Below are positions 17,041-25,388 of a stretch of DNA of 64,000 nt, in pieces. The stretch's first letter is position 1. The number at the start of each line of letters is the position of its first letter. Position numbers and translations under genes: made by a program. This stretch comes from Galactobacter caseinivorans. GTDB taxonomy: Bacteria; Actinomycetota; Actinomycetes; Actinomycetales; Micrococcaceae. Under the pieces are notes generated by a model that had not been told where the DNA came from, did not search any database, and saw only the letters and a list, made by a program, of their open reading frames with translations. The stretch lies in contig NZ_QQXL01000003.1 of NCBI RefSeq assembly GCF_003640665.1, positions 186,001 to 250,000 on the forward strand. Reading direction: 5' to 3'.

Positions 17041-18370
17041 CCCGGAGGTGGCGGCGGTGTCCCGCACGGTGGGATACAGCGCCTGGGATGAGGAACGCTG
17101 GGTTCCTGAGCCTCCCAAAAAGACGTACCGCACGGCCTACGAGCGCGACCGGGCCAGGGTGTTGCACTCGTCTGCGTTGCGCCGCTTGGGCGCCAAGACG
17201 CAGGTGGTGGCCCCGGACTCGGATGACTTTGTCCGCACGCGGCTGACCCACTCGCTGGAGGTGGCGCAGGTGGGCCGTGAGCTGGGGGCCACCCTGGGGT
17301 GTGACCCGGACGTGGTGGACACCGCGTGCCTGGCACACGACCTGGGGCACCCGCCCTTTGGCCACAACGGCGAGAAGGCCCTGGACGCCCTGGCGGCGGA
17401 CTGCGGGGGCTTTGAGGGCAACGCGCAGACGCTGCGCCTGCTCACGCGCCTGGAGACCAAGACCTTCCGCGCCAACGGCTCCTCCGCCGGCCTGAACCTG
17501 ACCCGCGCCTCGCTGGATGCCGCGTGCAAGTACCCGTGGTCCCGGTCGGAGGCGCCGTTGACCACCGAGGGCAAACCCACCCGCAAATTTGGTGTGTATG
17601 CCGACGACGAGCCGGTCTTTCGCTGGCTGCGTGGACTCTCCGTGACCGGTGCGCCGCCGCAGGTGCAAGATCTGCCTGAGACGGGCCGCAGCTGCATGGA
17701 GGCGCAGGTCATGGACCTCGCCGATGACATCTCCTACTCGGTGCACGACGTGGAGGACGCGGTCAACGCCGGCCGCTTCCAGCTGCGCTGGGTACGCGAG
17801 GGCTCCCAGCGTGAGCGGGTCATTGAGTACACCCGGCGCTGGTACCTGCCCGCGGCCGCGGATGATGAGATTGACGCCGCGCTGAAGCGGCTGGAGGGCA
17901 CCGATGAGTGGGTGCCTCTGGTGGATGGCACCAGGCGGTCGCTGGCCGCGCTGAAGGACATGACGAGCCAGTTCATTGGCCGCTTCAGCAACGCGTCACT
18001 CCAGGCCACGCGGGCGCAGTACGGGCCCTCCGCGCTCACCCGCTACCACGCACGCCTTGTGGTGCCGCGGGAGACGGAGTTTGAGATTGCGGTGATGAAG
18101 GGCCTGGCCACGGCGTACGTCATGACCAGCGACGAGCGCCAGCCCATCTACCAGCGCCAGCTTGAGGTGCTCTCCGAATTGGTGGAGCTGCTCTCCGAGA
18201 CGGGGGAGAAGTACCTGGAACCCATCTTTGCCGAGGACTGGCGCCTGGCCGCGGACGATTCCGGGCGGCGCCGCGCGGTGATTGATCAGGTGGCCTCGCT
18301 GACGGATTCCTCCGCGCTGGAGTGGCACCAGACCCTGGTCGTCGGCTCCCGCTTCGAGCGGCTCTTCTAG
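17033..18370 (+). CDS. dgt: Deoxyguanosinetriphosphate triphosphohydrolase-like protein
   Basis: A 445-residue HD-domain dNTPase. The metal-binding HD motif is seen as H73 (TRLTHSLEVAQ), H102-D103 (CLAHDLGHPPFGHNGE) and a later aspartate in VMDLADDISYSVHDVEDA. The family hydrolyses dNTPs to nucleosides and triphosphate, and related proteins restrict phage by depleting dNTPs, though this copy sits in the normal actinobacterial dus-dgt-dnaG neighbourhood and is probably housekeeping. GTG 17033 overlaps dusB by 8 bp. Confidence 0.93.
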   Translation: MADPEVAAVSRTVGYSAWDEERWVPEPPKKTYRTAYERDRARVLHSSALRRLGAKTQVVAPDSDDFVRTRLTHSLEVAQVGRELGATLGCDPDVVDTACLAHDLGHPPFGHNGEKALDALAADCGGFEGNAQTLRLLTRLETKTFRANGSSAGLNLTRASLDAACKYPWSRSEAPLTTEGKPTRKFGVYADDEPVFRWLRGLSVTGAPPQVQDLPETGRSCMEAQVMDLADDISYSVHDVEDAVNAGRFQLRWVREGSQRERVIEYTRRWYLPAAADDEIDAALKRLEGTDEWVPLVDGTRRSLAALKDMTSQFIGRFSNASLQATRAQYGPSALTRYHARLVVPRETEFEIAVMKGLATAYVMTSDERQPIYQRQLEVLSELVELLSETGEKYLEPIFAEDWRLAADDSGRRRAVIDQVASLTDSSALEWHQTLVVGSRFERLF

Positions 18371-18443
18371 CGGCTCTTCTCGCCGCGCACAGCCTGGAGG
18401 CGCGCATCCTGGAGCCGCGCATCCTTGAGGCGAGCGCCTCACC

Positions 18444-19178
18444 CTACCCGGCGTCGTCGAGCAGGTGCCGCAGATACGCCTGCGGGCGGTCCATGTATCG
18501 GCGCCAGTGCTGCACCAGTTCTAGGTCCTCCCAGCTGCTCTCGCGCAGCCCCCATGGCCCCACCTCGATGATCTTTGCGCCGGGGAGCGCGGCCAGGACG
18601 GGGGAGTGGGTGGCGCACAGGATCTGTGAGCCCTCCTCCGCGAGCGATTGCAGGGTCGCCATGAGTGCCAGGGTGGATTGGAAGGACAGGGCCGCTTCCG
18701 GCTCGTCCAGGCAGAAGAAGCCGGCGCCGTTAAAGCGCGTCTCCAGGATGGCCAGGAAGGACTCGCCGTGGCTCAACGCGTGAAAATCCGGGTCAGAGGC
18801 AGAGCCGCCCAGGTCCTCTAGGTACGTGTAAAACGAGTGCATGGTCTCTGCCCGCAGAAAGAACCCCCAGCGCGGCGCGCCAATCCCACGCCGGAGCTTG
18901 AGCCACTGGTGAATCGGGGACTCGGAGGGGCGGGTGCTGTGGTTCGCGTTCGCGGAGCCGCCCTCCGGGGAGAAGCCAAAGGCCAACGCAATGCCCTCCA
19001 GGAGGGTGGATTTGCCGGAGCCGTTCTCTCCCACGAGGAAGGTCACGCCGGGGCCAAGCTGCAACTCTCCGCGCAGCAGTTGGCCCACGGCAGGCAGGGT
19101 AGCGGGCCACGCATCCCAGTCAATCTCCGCGTCCGCGTAGAGCCCTATCTCCGCCACGGGCGGCTGCTCAGCCCTCAT
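18444..19178 (-). CDS. AAA/ABC-type ATPase (COG3910-like)
   Basis: A 244-residue soluble ATPase with Walker A at residues 50-58 (GENGSGKST), an ABC-like signature (ALSHGESFLAIL), Walker B with catalytic Glu (GFFCLDEPEAALS) and a switch histidine (CATHSPVLAALP). There is no transmembrane domain or partner permease nearby, placing it among stand-alone Rad50/SMC-like small ATPases. Homologues often pair with nucleases or toxins, but no such partner is visible here. Starts at ATG 19178, 7 bp after the TetR stop, so it is in an operon with that regulator. The role is unknown. Confidence 0.82.
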   Translation of the reverse strand: MRAEQPPVAEIGLYADAEIDWDAWPATLPAVGQLLRGELQLGPGVTFLVGENGSGKSTLLEGIALAFGFSPEGGSANANHSTRPSESPIHQWLKLRRGIGAPRWGFFLRAETMHSFYTYLEDLGGSASDPDFHALSHGESFLAILETRFNGAGFFCLDEPEAALSFQSTLALMATLQSLAEEGSQILCATHSPVLAALPGAKIIEVGPWGLRESSWEDLELVQHWRRYMDRPQAYLRHLLDDAG

Positions 19179-19185
19179 CCGTGCA

Positions 19186-19830
19186 TCAGCGCTCCCGCTC
19201 GCCCGGAAGCTCCAACATCCATGCGGGCAGGGCCGCCAGCGCGGTATCCGCAAACGCCTGCGCGGATCTGGGAGCGGGGGCCTGAACCCAAGCCCGAATG
19301 AGCCCCACCAGACCGGAACTGACGTAACGCGCAAAAGCCAGCGTGGTGAGCGCCGCGCCGGATCCCTGCACCACCGGAAGCACCTCCGGGTGCAGCTCAA
19401 AGTGGCGCAGGATGGAGTGCTCAAAGTGGCTGGCGGTCAGGTGCATCAGGGCAGAGGAGGGGGCCTCAGGGTTGCCGAGCGCGGTCACATAAATGGCCTC
19501 GTTCGCCTCCACATGGCCCACCACGCCCAGGGCTACCTGCCGCCACGGCCCCACCAGGGATCCGTTGACCGGAATTGCGCTCGTGACGGCAGATCGCCAC
19601 AGATCAAAGTCTGAATACAAAACTTCTCGCAACACCTCCTTCGCTGAGTCGTAATTGCGATAGAAGGTTGACCGATTGATCCCAGCCTTTGAAGCGAGCT
19701 CTGAGACGGAAATATCGTCTACCCGCTTGGTCCCGGCCAGCTCCGTGACGGCCTGGCGCAGTGCCTGCCTCGTCCGTTGGGCGCGCGGGTCAAGGGCGTC
19801 ATGCCCGACGGCGGGTGGTGGGGTAGCCAT
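19186..19830 (-). CDS. TetR/AcrR family regulator
   Basis: A 214-residue regulator with HTH segment DDISVSELASKAGINRSTFY then RNYDSAKEVL. The C-terminal domain (GVVGHVEANEAIYVTALGNP) fits the TetR_C_7-like/AcrR group with a conserved hydrophobic ligand pocket. I start at ATG 19830 (MATPPPAVGHD); the extension to 19974 is low-complexity. It is cotranscribed with the ATPase at 18444. No clear palindromic operator was found in the gap towards terD; a copy of the dispersed 12-mer lies there (19975-19986). Confidence 0.85.
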   Translation of the reverse strand: MATPPPAVGHDALDPRAQRTRQALRQAVTELAGTKRVDDISVSELASKAGINRSTFYRNYDSAKEVLREVLYSDFDLWRSAVTSAIPVNGSLVGPWRQVALGVVGHVEANEAIYVTALGNPEAPSSALMHLTASHFEHSILRHFELHPEVLPVVQGSGAALTTLAFARYVSSGLVGLIRAWVQAPAPRSAQAFADTALAALPAWMLELPGERER

Positions 19831-20019
19831 GGCGCCAAGATAGGTGGGTGCGGCAGCAGGTGCAAGCCCACGCCGCCGCGCGGCACCCAGCGCTGAACCC
19901 AGCACGGCACCCTGCAGGGCGGACACAAACGGGACCCCACCTGATCGGTGAGGCCCCGTCGCGATGCCGAGCACGCGGCGTCGAGCACTGGCCTGTTGCG
20001 CAGCGCCAGCCGCGCAGAA

Positions 20020-20610
20020 CTAGGAGGCCACCAGGCCGTACTGGGCCAAGACGCCGCCCAGATCATTCACACCAGGCCATCCCTTGCCAATGGCCTTGAA
20101 GGTCCAGGAGCCGTCCTCGCGGATCAGCTCCGCGAACAGGATGCAGGTCTGCGTGCTGGCGTCCTCGTTGAGCTCAAAAAGCAGCGTCGTGGAGTCCTGC
20201 TCGTTCTCCGCGTCAAAGAGGCGAACGTAGGCGTCAGCGACCATCCCGAAGTTCTGGCGGCGGGCCTGCGGCTGATCGATGGAGACCACGATCGCCAACT
20301 TGGCCACCTCGGCCGGGATCTTGTCCAGGTACAAGTCAACCGACTCGTCGTCCCCGTCGCCCTCGCCGGTGCGGTTGTCGCCGTTGTGAATCACGGAGCC
20401 GGCGGTGTCCTGCAGCTGGTTGTAAAAGATGAAGTGAGAATCGGAAATAGCCTTGCCGCTGGAATCGCACATCAGCACGGAGGCGTCCAGGTCAAAGGGG
20501 GCGCCGTCCGTGGCGCGCGGGTTCCAGCCGAGACCCACGCGGGCGTGCACGATGGCGGGGGCAGCCTTGGCCAGGCTGATGCCCTGGTTCTTGCTGAGGG
20601 TGATCGGCAT
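20020..20610 (-). CDS. terD: TerD-family calcium-binding stress protein
   Basis: A 196-residue protein with the full TerD signature: MPITLSKNQGISLAKAAP, GLGWNPRATDGAPFDLDASV, the calcium-ligand loop in HNGDNRTGEGDGDDESVDLY, and RLFDAENEQDSTTLLFELNE. TerD proteins bind Ca2+ and are linked to tellurite resistance, phage inhibition and general stress in actinobacteria. Only this one ter gene is present, with no terB/terC/terY neighbours. ATG has AAGGAG seven bases upstream and the gene diverges from dnaG. Confidence 0.95.
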   Translation of the reverse strand: MPITLSKNQGISLAKAAPAIVHARVGLGWNPRATDGAPFDLDASVLMCDSSGKAISDSHFIFYNQLQDTAGSVIHNGDNRTGEGDGDDESVDLYLDKIPAEVAKLAIVVSIDQPQARRQNFGMVADAYVRLFDAENEQDSTTLLFELNEDASTQTCILFAELIREDGSWTFKAIGKGWPGVNDLGGVLAQYGLVAS

Positions 20611-20758
20611 TCGGTCTCCTTCGTCGGGCGGTTCCGCAGCTGCCGAACCGCTGATTTCTGCGCTGCGCCGGGGCCGGATGCGCTTGCGCCACTGGCGCTA
20701 CGCCCAGGGCCGAACCCCTACTCCGATGCTACCCAATTCCACGCCCTAGAATGGCGGA

Positions 20759-22672
20759 GTGCCAGGACTGATCAAACGCGAAGACATCGACGAGGTCCGC
20801 TCCCGCACGGATATCAAGACCGTCGTGGAGGGCTTTGTCGCCCTCAAATCTGCCGGCATTGGTTCCTTCAAGGGGCTGTGCCCCTTCCACGACGAGCGCA
20901 GCCCCAGCTTCCATGTGCGCCCGCAGGTGGGCACCTACCACTGCTTTGGTTGCGGCGAATCCGGGGATTCCATCAGCTTCCTGATGAAGATGAACCACAC
21001 CACCTTTGCCGAGACCGTGGAGCAGCTGGCCGGGCGCGTGGGGATTGAGCTGCATTACGAGGACGGCGGGACCGGGCCGGACCGCGAGAGCATCGGGCGG
21101 CGCCAGCGCCTCCTTGACGCGCACAAGGTGGCGGAGGAGTTCTACCGCCAACAGCTCCAAACCTCCGCCGCTGCCGCTGGCCAGCAGATGCTCGCCGAGC
21201 GCGGGTTCACCCCAGCGGATGCGGCGCGCTTTGGTGTCGGCTATGCGCCGCAGGGCTGGGATGGCCTGCTCAAACACCTGCGCAATCGCGGCTTCCTGGA
21301 TGAGGAGCTCAAGCTCACCGGTCTCATGTCTGAGGGGCAGAAGGGCATCTACGACCGCTTCCGTGGCCGCCTCATGTGGCCCATTCGCGACCTGACGGGC
21401 GTGACGATCGGGTTTGGCGCGCGCAAGCTCTACGAGGATGACCCGGGCCCCAAGTACCTCAACACCCCGGAGACGCAGCTGTATAAGAAGTCACAGGTGC
21501 TCTACGGGATTGACCTGGCCAAGCGGGAGATCTCCAAGCAGAAGCGCATTGTGGTGGTGGAGGGCTACACGGACGTCATGGCCTGCCAGCTGGCGGGCGT
21601 GGGCACCGCGGTGGCCACCTGTGGCACGGCCTTTGGCTCGGATCACATCAAGATTGCCAGGAGGTTGCTTTCCGATTTTGGTTCCGGTGGAGAGGTGATT
21701 TTCACCTTTGACGGGGACGAGGCCGGGCAAAAGGCTGCCCTGCGCGCCTTCCAGGAGGACCAGCGCTTTGTGGCCCAGACGTACGTGTGCGTTGAGGCCA
21801 GCGGCATGGATCCCTGCGAGCTGCGCCAGGCGCGCGGCGACGAGGCCATCATGGAGCTGATAGAGAATAAGCGGCCGCTCTTTGAGTTCGCGATTCGTGT
21901 GGGGCTGCGCAAGCACGACCTCAACACCGTGGAGGGGCGCATCACCGCGCTGCGTGAGGCCGCTCCGGTGGTGGCGCAGATCCGCGACCCCGCGATGCGC
22001 CCCGGTTACACGCGGGAGCTGGCCGGCTGGCTCGGCATGGACCCCAACCAGGTCGCCACGGCGGTGAATAGCGCCAAGAATCAGGCGCGGCACGCACCCC
22101 CCACGCACGACGACGCCTCCGCCGGGTCGGGTGCCCCCGGCCGGGACGGTGGGCCTGGGGCTGGGCAGGGTGAAAGTGTGGTTCCGGCCGTGATGCTGGA
22201 GCGCCCGGACACTCGGGATCCCGTGGTGCGGATGGAACGCGAGGCGCTGGAGGTGGTGCTGCAGCATCCCGAGGCGCTGGAAGCCAAGGCGTGGCAGGCC
22301 GTGTACGACGCGCATTTTGTGGCGCCAGCACACGCCGCCGTCAAGGACGCCATCGTGAACGCGGCCGCCGCCGGTGCGCCGCTGAGCAAGTGGGTGGAGA
22401 CCATCCGCGAGTCCGTGCCCGGCCCGCTGGCCTCCTTTGTGGCGGAGCTGGCCGTGGTGCCGCTTCCCGCCTCCAACGAGGAATCCCTGAAGCGATACTG
22501 CGGCGGCATCCTCAACCGGCTCTTTGACATCCAGCTCAACCACGCCAAGGCGGAACTGCTGGGCCAGCTGCAGCGTCTGCCCATGGACGCCCCTGCCGAG
22601 GAAGCGCAGCGGCTGAACCGGGCCATCATGGAGCTGGAGATGCAGCGCCGGGCCCTGCGCGAGGAAACCTGA
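20759..22672 (+). CDS. dnaG: DNA primase
   Basis: A 637-residue primase. The CHC2 zinc finger is complete at C41, H44, C62 and C65 (LCPFHDE ... HCFGCGESG). The Toprim catalytic site is seen in VVVEGYTDVMACQL (Glu, about residues 263-275) and TFDGDEAGQKA (the Asp pair). The C-terminal third contains the DnaB-interacting helical domain. GTG 20759 gives the usual family start MPGLIKREDIDEVRSRTDI. It follows dusB-dgt in the typical actinobacterial order, with TerD and the TetR/ATPase pair in between on the other strand. Downstream DNA (22673 onwards) is the repeat-flanked insert. Confidence 0.97.
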   Translation: MPGLIKREDIDEVRSRTDIKTVVEGFVALKSAGIGSFKGLCPFHDERSPSFHVRPQVGTYHCFGCGESGDSISFLMKMNHTTFAETVEQLAGRVGIELHYEDGGTGPDRESIGRRQRLLDAHKVAEEFYRQQLQTSAAAAGQQMLAERGFTPADAARFGVGYAPQGWDGLLKHLRNRGFLDEELKLTGLMSEGQKGIYDRFRGRLMWPIRDLTGVTIGFGARKLYEDDPGPKYLNTPETQLYKKSQVLYGIDLAKREISKQKRIVVVEGYTDVMACQLAGVGTAVATCGTAFGSDHIKIARRLLSDFGSGGEVIFTFDGDEAGQKAALRAFQEDQRFVAQTYVCVEASGMDPCELRQARGDEAIMELIENKRPLFEFAIRVGLRKHDLNTVEGRITALREAAPVVAQIRDPAMRPGYTRELAGWLGMDPNQVATAVNSAKNQARHAPPTHDDASAGSGAPGRDGGPGAGQGESVVPAVMLERPDTRDPVVRMEREALEVVLQHPEALEAKAWQAVYDAHFVAPAHAAVKDAIVNAAAAGAPLSKWVETIRESVPGPLASFVAELAVVPLPASNEESLKRYCGGILNRLFDIQLNHAKAELLGQLQRLPMDAPAEEAQRLNRAIMELEMQRRALREET

Positions 22673-22805
22673 GGGTTCTTCGGTGATGCGAGGCGGCCGG
22701 CCGAAAGGGGCGGTGCGTGCGTCGCGACCGTGGGGCGCTGGTCCGGGCACGGGAGTCCTCCGCCGGGCCGCCCTGGTCCTCGGCGGCCCTCTCGAGTGGG
22801 TGCGA

Positions 22806-22877
22806 GGGAGGTTTGCGCCTCGATGTGTGCGGATGCAGCCCCGGTTGCGCCTGCATCCGTACACATCGAAGCGCAAA
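22806..22877. repeat. 72-bp hairpin direct repeat, copy A
   Basis: Identical base for base to 24414-24485. Internally it is a long imperfect hairpin: arm 22811-22838 (starting GTTTGCGC) pairs with 22851-22878 (ending GCGCAAAC), 26 of 28 positions matching, around a 12-nt loop CCCCGGTTGCGC. In this copy flanking bases extend the stem to AGG/CCT. It lies between dnaG and the reverse-strand DUF3883 gene. The remaining 22673-22805 holds no gene that I can see. Confidence 0.9.
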
Positions 22878-22905
22878 CCTTGGGCGGAACCGAGTTGATC
22901 AGGCT

Positions 22906-23991
22906 CTAGAAGCTTTCCTCATCAGCAAGATCACTGTCGTTCAGCACGTATTCGTACTGAACCGGGTCTAGGACAGTTCCTGATGGATACGGGTCGACAC
23001 CGATACGCCACTGGTCGGCGAAGCGGAGGCGTCCGCCGTAGGGCTGGCCATGATTGGAAATCTGGATGCCGTCAACGACGACAAGCATGTGATGGACGTC
23101 CGAACGTTGATTCAGTCTCACTTCGTTGCGCGTGAGAAGAATTTTCCTGGGATCAGGGGATGTGGTGCCCTTAACTTCAACGTGGATTGTGCCCGCGTGG
23201 CCTCTCAAGGTGACTAAGAAATCATAGGGATTACCCTGAGAAGTGTCGTCAAGAACGAAACCGTCCGTGGGGTCGTCAGGCTGCGGAGACGGGATCGGCT
23301 CTTCACCATATTTTGATCGCAAGAAGAGTTCCGCTCTTCGCATCGCATGCAGTTCAACGGCCTGGCGGAGCCGTGCGTCACTCTGCCTACCACTACCCCG
23401 ATTGGCTCCTTCAGCGTCGGTAGCGGGCTCCGATCCTCCTCGATCCCCCGAAGCATCCCCGGTATACCGCTCGAGTCGTTCCTCGAGGTATTTCTCCAGT
23501 TCAGGAACCTGCGCTAGAAGGGACGGTGGGAACGCGCCCAAATAGCCCTGACCCGGACCGACAGTGTCTGGCGCCTCGCGCTGTAGAAAAATGTTCGAGG
23601 GGGTGGCTGGCGAATCGAGTAGGCGGTCCATCTCTGTCCGCAGCGCTCGTCCATGATTGCGGAGATAGGCCAGATCGAAGCCTCGTGGGAAAAGCTCGGG
23701 CGCACTGAGCTCTACGGTGACTTCGTATCCACCGTCTTGCTCTTCAGCCGGCTCTGCGCTGACCGGGTCACCTACGGCTACGGACCAGCCGATGAAGCTT
23801 GATTTTCCCTCGGGATTTTTTCCATTTGCCCACAAGAGTATAATATCTCCTCTTCGGACAAGTTTTGCAGTTTCCCGGAACGAGATTCTTTTACCGTCTG
23901 GGATATAGGCCAATAATCTTCCGACCAGGGTCGGAGAGTCACGCTTTTCTACCCAAATTTGACGGTTTGCAAGTGGTGAGGTTTTTGACAT
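22906..23991 (-). CDS. Predicted modification-dependent nuclease (EVE-like plus DUF3883 domain)
   Basis: A 361-residue soluble protein I cannot name with certainty. Residues about 8-175 (VRRGDIILLWANG, FIGWSVAVGDPV, GQGYLGAFPPSLLAQVPELE) look like an EVE/PUA-like domain, which reads modified bases. After an acidic Gly/Ser linker (175-205), residues about 206-310 match DUF3883 (the NO VEIN C-terminal type), a PD-(D/E)xK-like nuclease fold: D257 in NPYDFLV and E272-V-K274 in HVEVKGTT are the expected catalytic residues. Together this suggests a type IV-like restriction enzyme. Base composition is lower in GC than the neighbours, and identical 72-bp hairpin repeats flank it. AAAGGGA precedes ATG 23991. 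Confidence 0.6.
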   Translation of the reverse strand: MSKTSPLANRQIWVEKRDSPTLVGRLLAYIPDGKRISFRETAKLVRRGDIILLWANGKNPEGKSSFIGWSVAVGDPVSAEPAEEQDGGYEVTVELSAPELFPRGFDLAYLRNHGRALRTEMDRLLDSPATPSNIFLQREAPDTVGPGQGYLGAFPPSLLAQVPELEKYLEERLERYTGDASGDRGGSEPATDAEGANRGSGRQSDARLRQAVELHAMRRAELFLRSKYGEEPIPSPQPDDPTDGFVLDDTSQGNPYDFLVTLRGHAGTIHVEVKGTTSPDPRKILLTRNEVRLNQRSDVHHMLVVVDGIQISNHGQPYGGRLRFADQWRIGVDPYPSGTVLDPVQYEYVLNDSDLADEESF

Positions 23992-24413
23992 CAGCTATCC
24001 CTTTGGCTCTGATCCAGTTCGGTGATCGAATGTCTCATACATTGCGCACGGACGCCACGGCCCCTTCGTGTTTGAGAGGCAAAAATGGTCATCCGCTCGG
24101 CCCGTCTCCCGTACTCCGTGTGCATGGCCAAGGAATTAGAGAAACATTGGCGGGCCCAGAAGGTAGAGCTACAGGAGATCTCGGCCATGCAGCGATGCTG
24201 AGGGCCGGGGCACTTCGGCCGGAGCCGACTTACCCCCTCTTCATGGATTTACCCCCCTCCGTTGGGCGGGGAAGAACCACGAAGTGGGGGTGGAGCCAAT
24301 TGGTGGGGGTGGATCCCGTTGCTCGCTTGAGGCGGGGTCCGTGCGGGGCGGTGTGTGCGTCGGGTCGGCGTGAGCCCGTTTCGCGCTACTCCGGGCGGCT
24401 CCGCTTGCTCCGG
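23992..24413. other. Gene-poor part of the repeat-flanked insert
   Basis: About 420 bp between the nuclease gene start and repeat copy B. It is less GC-rich in its first 200 bp, and contains one weak small open frame (24085-24201) and otherwise G-rich runs (GTGGGGGTGGA, GGTGGGGGTGGA near 24282-24312). I see no RNA gene, transposase fragment or terminator in it. Confidence 0.5.
24085..24201 (+). CDS. Possible 38-residue small protein or gene remnant
   Basis: ATG 24085 preceded by GAGAGG and an in-frame stop, reading MVIRSARLPYSVCMAKELEK then HWRAQKVELQEISAMQRC to TGA 24201. The composition is protein-like (charged amphipathic helix) but the frame is short and an antisense frame overlaps it. 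It may be a remnant of an element formerly present between the two 72-bp repeats. Confidence 0.2.
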   Translation: MVIRSARLPYSVCMAKELEKHWRAQKVELQEISAMQRC

Positions 24414-24485
24414 GGGAGGTTTGCGCCTCGATGTGTGCGGATGCAGCCCCGGTTGCGCCTGCATCCGTACACATCGAAGCGCAAA
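24414..24485. repeat. 72-bp hairpin direct repeat, copy B
   Basis: Perfect copy of 22806-22877 in the same orientation, 1608 bp away. The stem is one pair shorter at its base than in copy A because the flanking base differs (AAAG instead of AAAC). It lies just past the insert and 30 bp before the 3' end of the reverse-strand GNAT gene. Confidence 0.9.
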
Positions 24486-24515
24486 GCCTGGGCCGCGACC
24501 TCGGCCAGGGGCGGG

Positions 24516-25121
24516 TCAGGACGCGGGGGAGTCCCTGCGCAGGTGCAGGAGCGGGAACGGGTTGCCCTCGTTGTCCGTGGCAGATCTGCCCACTTGGGCG
24601 AATCCGCGGGCCAGGTAGAAGCCGAGCGCCGCAGGATTCTGCTCATTGACGTCCACCACGGCACTGGCGGCCTCCGCGCACACATGCTCCAGCAACGCAG
24701 TGCCCACACCCCGCCCGTGTGCTGAGGGATCCACGAACAGCATCTCCACACTCACGGTGACCCCCGCACGGTCGGCAGCCCCCGCCTCGGCACTCGTGTC
24801 AGCGCCATCACGCGAGTCAGCGCCTTCCCCGTCACCTGCGCCCGCACCGCCGGGTGCAGCGATGCAAATAAATCCCAGCACCACGGCGTCGGGCGCAGGG
24901 GACGCACCCATCGCAGGGGACGCACCCATCACAGAGGGAGCGCCGACCGCGACCGTCACGGCCACAGCGCCCAGGTACACCTCACGGATCAGCCGCTCCA
25001 AGCCCGCAATGTCCGCGGGGGAGAGGAAGTGGTGCGTGGCCTCCACGGCGCGGCGCCACACGTCCAATAAAGCGTCGGTGTCGGCGGGGAGGGAGGGGCG
25101 CAGGGTGAGGGGAGCGGGCAT
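24516..25121 (-). CDS. GNAT-family N-acetyltransferase with low-complexity insert
   Basis: A 201-residue acetyltransferase. LRPSLPADTDALLDVWRRAV and ATHHFLSPADIAGLERLIRE match the start of the YjaB/Acetyltransf_1-like group; DPSAHGRGVGTALLEHV is the acetyl-CoA binding motif; VVDVNEQNPAALGFYLARGF completes the fold. In the middle (residues about 56-110) there is a Gly/Ala/Asp-rich insertion (APSVMGASPAMGASPAPDA and GAGAGDGEGADSRDGADTSA) between beta-strands, unusual for the family; it contains a near-match of the dispersed 12-mer. Substrate unknown; YjaB-like proteins acetylate small amines or peptides. Confidence 0.8.
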   Translation of the reverse strand: MPAPLTLRPSLPADTDALLDVWRRAVEATHHFLSPADIAGLERLIREVYLGAVAVTVAVGAPSVMGASPAMGASPAPDAVVLGFICIAAPGGAGAGDGEGADSRDGADTSAEAGAADRAGVTVSVEMLFVDPSAHGRGVGTALLEHVCAEAASAVVDVNEQNPAALGFYLARGFAQVGRSATDNEGNPFPLLHLRRDSPAS

Positions 25122-25189
25122 GGGCTAAGCCTAGCCAGGCGCCGTTTTGGATGAAGGGCGGTGCAACGGATAGGCTTGGGGCGTTGCGA

Positions 25190-25262
25190 TCCTCCGTAGC
25201 TCAATTGGCAGAGCATTCGACTGTTAATCGAAGGGTTACTGGTTCGAGTCCAGTCGGAGGAG
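25190..25262 (+). tRNA. tRNA-Asn (GTT), copy 1
   Basis: 73-nt cloverleaf: acceptor TCCTCCG with CGGAGGA and discriminator G, D-arm GCTCAATTGGCAGAGC, anticodon loop CTGTTAA (anticodon GTT) on stem TTCGA/TCGAA, and T-arm CTGG-TTCGAGT-CCAG. No encoded CCA. Identical to the copy 199 bp downstream. Confidence 0.97.
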
Positions 25263-25272
25263 CTCAAAAAAA

Positions 25273-25311
25273 CACGTATGGCCGGGCATCTTGTGTGCCC
25301 GGCCATACGTG
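25273..25311. terminator. Hairpin terminator after first tRNA-Asn
   Basis: 16-bp perfect stem (CACGTATGGCCGGGCA with its complement) around a 7-nt loop. A run of seven A precedes it on the plus strand, so for reverse transcription it would be a classic U-tailed terminator; for the tRNA it acts as a hairpin without U-tract. Confidence 0.75.
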
Positions 25312-25388
25312 CGTCTGGGGGGCAAAAGCGGCGCCCGCCCCCGATTTCGCGCCGGGTGTGAGGGCTGGTAGTCTTGACGCCGTTGCGA

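Noticed and set aside
15748-17133. 637-residue reverse-strand frame continuing upstream of the first DUF3592 gene
   Set aside because: It is antisense to dusB, whose family motifs are clear; only the last 175 residues are protein-like.
17033-18370. Dgt as an anti-phage dNTPase system
   Set aside because: It overlaps dusB and sits in the ordinary dus-dgt-dnaG neighbourhood; nothing indicates a defence island there.
24243-24413. Transposase or toxin-antitoxin fragment in the insert
   Set aside because: All frames are short and Arg/Pro-rich with no recognisable motif.
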